Assembly: GCA_020205615.1 (NCBI GenBank)
Contig: CM035164.1
Span: forward strand, 213,501 to 277,500
Direction of reading: 5' to 3'
Source of the DNA: Panax quinquefolius
Taxonomy: Eukaryota; Streptophyta; Magnoliopsida; Apiales; Araliaceae
Length of the DNA stretch: 64,000 nucleotides
Shown piece after piece: positions 61,754-64,000 of this stretch. Below the pieces are notes generated by a model that worked only from the letters and a program-made list of their open reading frames with translations, was not told where the DNA came from and searched no databases. Each line of letters begins with the position of its first letter. Within the stretch, counting starts at the first letter, position 1. A program made the position numbers and the translations under genes.

Positions 61754-64000
61754 ATGGCGATGAGCAGAAGAATTGGAAGGTTCGGCGTCGGCTTCATTTT
61801 TCGGAACAAGGTTTCTGCTTTCTCAACGACGTCCTTGTCCGGAGAGACCACAAAGTCTATTAATCTTTTCACTGCTATCAATCAAGCCCTCCACATTGCC
61901 TTAGATTCTGATCCTCGGTATGTATGTATGCATTTTGCATAGTTTGATTTAATTGCTGCTCTTGCTATTATTGATAATTTAGTATGTTAATTAGCTGGGT
62001 TTTGTTTATTTTATCCTAAATCAAGAATATGAGATTTACTTTGCATATTTGGGTTGTACTGGACTTGCATTCTGATTCCAGCCAATGGGTTTATAGACTT
62101 TTGTAGTTTGAAGGCAAGCAATCCCACAAGATATTGTGTGTGTGATTATCCCAAAAATCCAAGCTTCGTTAAGGCATGCCTTAGATTTACTTTTCCCCAT
62201 ATTCATTTCCAGATAGTAAAGTAGTTAAACCATGCCAATTAACTCCATTTTGGCAAGTAGGAAATTCACTTCATTTCTTTTTGTTTGCTCACTATTTCGT
62301 CCTACACAAGTAACGAACCAGTGGCCAACGATGGTTTCCGTTGGGGAAAAGCCTCCGGTGCATAGCTAAGTTAGCTTGCACTGCAGAGGTATATATTGGA
62401 GGTTTTAGAGTTTAGAAAGAGTGCTAGTTGTTACCTTATCCCTGTGCAAGAGGCTTCTATTTATAGGAGTGGATCAAAGGTATACTAATAATATAGGTTC
62501 ATGACATGTAGGTAGATAGATGATACCGTTTCATATTTATTTGAAGCAGCCTTCAGGTAGTTATCTATTGTTGAACTGTCATATGGGGAACATTAAGTCT
62601 GCCTGTGGCATGGAATTATATCCTTTTCTCTTCTTTATCTACTAGGCGACGGACTTTGGAAAATCATTCCACTTCAAAATTTTGTATCTATGTTTCATCT
62701 TTATTTGTTTTTCTGGTGTTCTGGTATATGATTAACAACCATAGTAGGTGGGCAAAGATAATCTTGTTGATGACTTGCAGAGGTGATTAATTATCAACTT
62801 CATATATTCTAGACATGTGTACTTGGCTACTTGTGCATTTTAATTTATTTTTTATCCCATTACTTTTGTGAATGTCATATTATACTGATATTAGCCAATA
62901 TTTTTAGTGCTTATGTATTTGGAGAAGATGTGGGGTTTGGTGGGGTATTTCGTTGCACAACTGGCTTAGCTGATCGTTTTGGTAAACAGAGGGTTTTCAA
63001 CACTCCTCTTTGTGAACAGGTATCTCATCTCAGCATGCTAATTTATAACACGCACACAGACACACACATTTACAAGTACTACTAGAAAAAGACTCAAAAG
63101 CTTAGCATGGAAGCAATGTAGACAACTCAAAAAGTATCTTACTATTTTGTATTGTGACATTAAACAATTCGTGGTCAATCTTTGTTCTTTTCTCACAAAT
63201 TCATAGAGATATTGCTGCATTTAATATCCCATACTAACATGTCCATACAACAGGGCATTGTTGGATTTGGCGTCGGTCTGGCAGCAATGGTGAGCTTGTG
63301 AATAATTATTTTTATGTGTTTTTAATAAACTTCTATAGCAAATTTTCTATCAATTAATCTATTCCTCCTTTCTTTTTACATTTTTATACATTTGACTGTA
63401 AAATACGAATCATCATACTTGCAGGGGAATCGAGCGATAGCTGAGATTCAGTTCGCAGATTATATTTATCCTGCTTTTGATCAGGTATGTTCTCTCTGTG
63501 CTAAGTTTTGTCACGTCCACATAGTTCACATCTTGTTGGCGAAATTTCCTTGTAGATTGTTAATGAAGCTGCGAAGTTCAGATATCGAAGTGGTAATCAA
63601 TTTAACTGTGGAGGTAATTTTTTATTTTTTTGCTAAGTTAACTGTGGAGGCAGGGGCGAATCCAGGAATTTTTTCCAACAGGGGCTGATTTTAACTAATT
63701 TTTTTTATTGAAGTTAAATAAAGAAAATTTGAGTTAATCATAATATTTTTGTAAAATACTGTGTATACTTCAAACTAAGAAGATTTTTGTACTTGTATTT
63801 AGAATTGGTTTATAATTTTTTTTTGCCCCCTCCAAGTTTAACTTTTCTATTAATTTACCCCTTGAATTTATTAATTTATATATTTGTCATGTCCTTATAC
63901 CTATAAAAAAAAAATCCAGCAGGGGCAGCTGCCTATGCTGCCCCTCATGTAGATCCGCCCCTATGTGGAGGTAAATTTGTGTAAAGTTGTTTATGGAAGC
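61754..64000 (+). CDS. BCKDHB: Branched-chain 2-oxoacid dehydrogenase E1 subunit beta, mitochondrial (5' part)
   Basis: Exons 61754-61917, 62908-63019, 63254-63289, 63425-63484 and 63556-63613 join in frame to 143 codons plus one base; the gene continues past the window. Exon 1 starts [18 protein letters not shown], a basic, Ser-rich presequence suited to mitochondrial import, then [19 protein letters not shown]. Exons 2-5 encode [69 protein letters not shown] and NQFNCGG. The E1 alpha2beta2 heterotetramer uses thiamine diphosphate to decarboxylate the 2-oxo acids from leucine, isoleucine and valine in the mitochondrial matrix. Introns are GT-AG. Intron 5 holds a hAT insertion just after the donor. 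Confidence 0.95.
63651..63963. mobile_element. Non-autonomous hAT element (313 bp) in BCKDHB intron 5
   Basis: The termini are CAGGGGCGAATCCAG on the left and, reverse-complemented, TAGGGGCGGATCTAC on the right. It is flanked by the perfect 8-bp duplication TGTGGAGG (63643-63650 and 63964-63971), the size typical of hAT transposition. There is no coding capacity. Confidence 0.9.

Overview
The window is plant nuclear DNA, most likely from a eudicot. The genes have short GT-AG introns and encode plant-type proteins: two ECT-family YTH m6A readers and the E1-beta subunit of branched-chain 2-oxoacid dehydrogenase. The repeats are plant chromovirus-type Ty3/gypsy and Ty1/copia elements. I cannot name the species from sequence alone.

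Bases 1 to about 44,213 are a dense pile of nested LTR retrotransposons with no host gene that I can support. Two related gypsy LTR families occur, here called LTR-A and LTR-B; both begin TGTAAGACCCC and LTR-A ends GGGGGCGTCACA. They belong to Del/Tekay-like chromoviruses with an integrase C-terminal chromodomain. In order, the region holds: LTR fragments (1-1721); a plus-strand pol remnant with its 3' LTR (1850-5649); an LTR piece fused to another pol remnant (5650-8358); a tail-to-tail junction of LTR-B halves (8359-12988) carrying a solo LTR-A; a minus-strand gypsy interior (12989-16850) joined head-to-head to a plus-strand interior (16851-20045); and a gypsy element with two full LTRs (20046-41139). 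That last element is split inside its chromodomain by an 11 kb copia element (27235-38183) flanked by the 5-bp target duplication GTTAG. The copia 5' LTR is itself split by a reverse-oriented solo LTR of the same family. An LTR-B copy and an LTR tail (41140-44213) close the repeat zone. All retroelement reading frames are broken.

Bases 44,214 to 64,000 are gene space. Two tandem ECT2-like genes (46,689-50,213 and 52,095-56,940) have the same eight-exon structure, and their promoters and 3' regions are also related. The second carries a TIR-bearing insertion of about 1.34 kb in intron 3. Downstream are a decayed ribosomal protein L7 pseudogene fragment (59,596-59,871) and the first five exons of a mitochondrial BCKDH E1-beta gene (61,754 to beyond the window), whose fifth intron holds a 313-bp non-autonomous hAT element with a perfect 8-bp target duplication.

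The two LTRs of the 20-41 kb element differ repeatedly by CTG/ACG-type multi-base swaps at otherwise identical places. This looks more like consensus error in methylated repeats than like mutation, so individual frameshifts in the retroelements should be read with caution.
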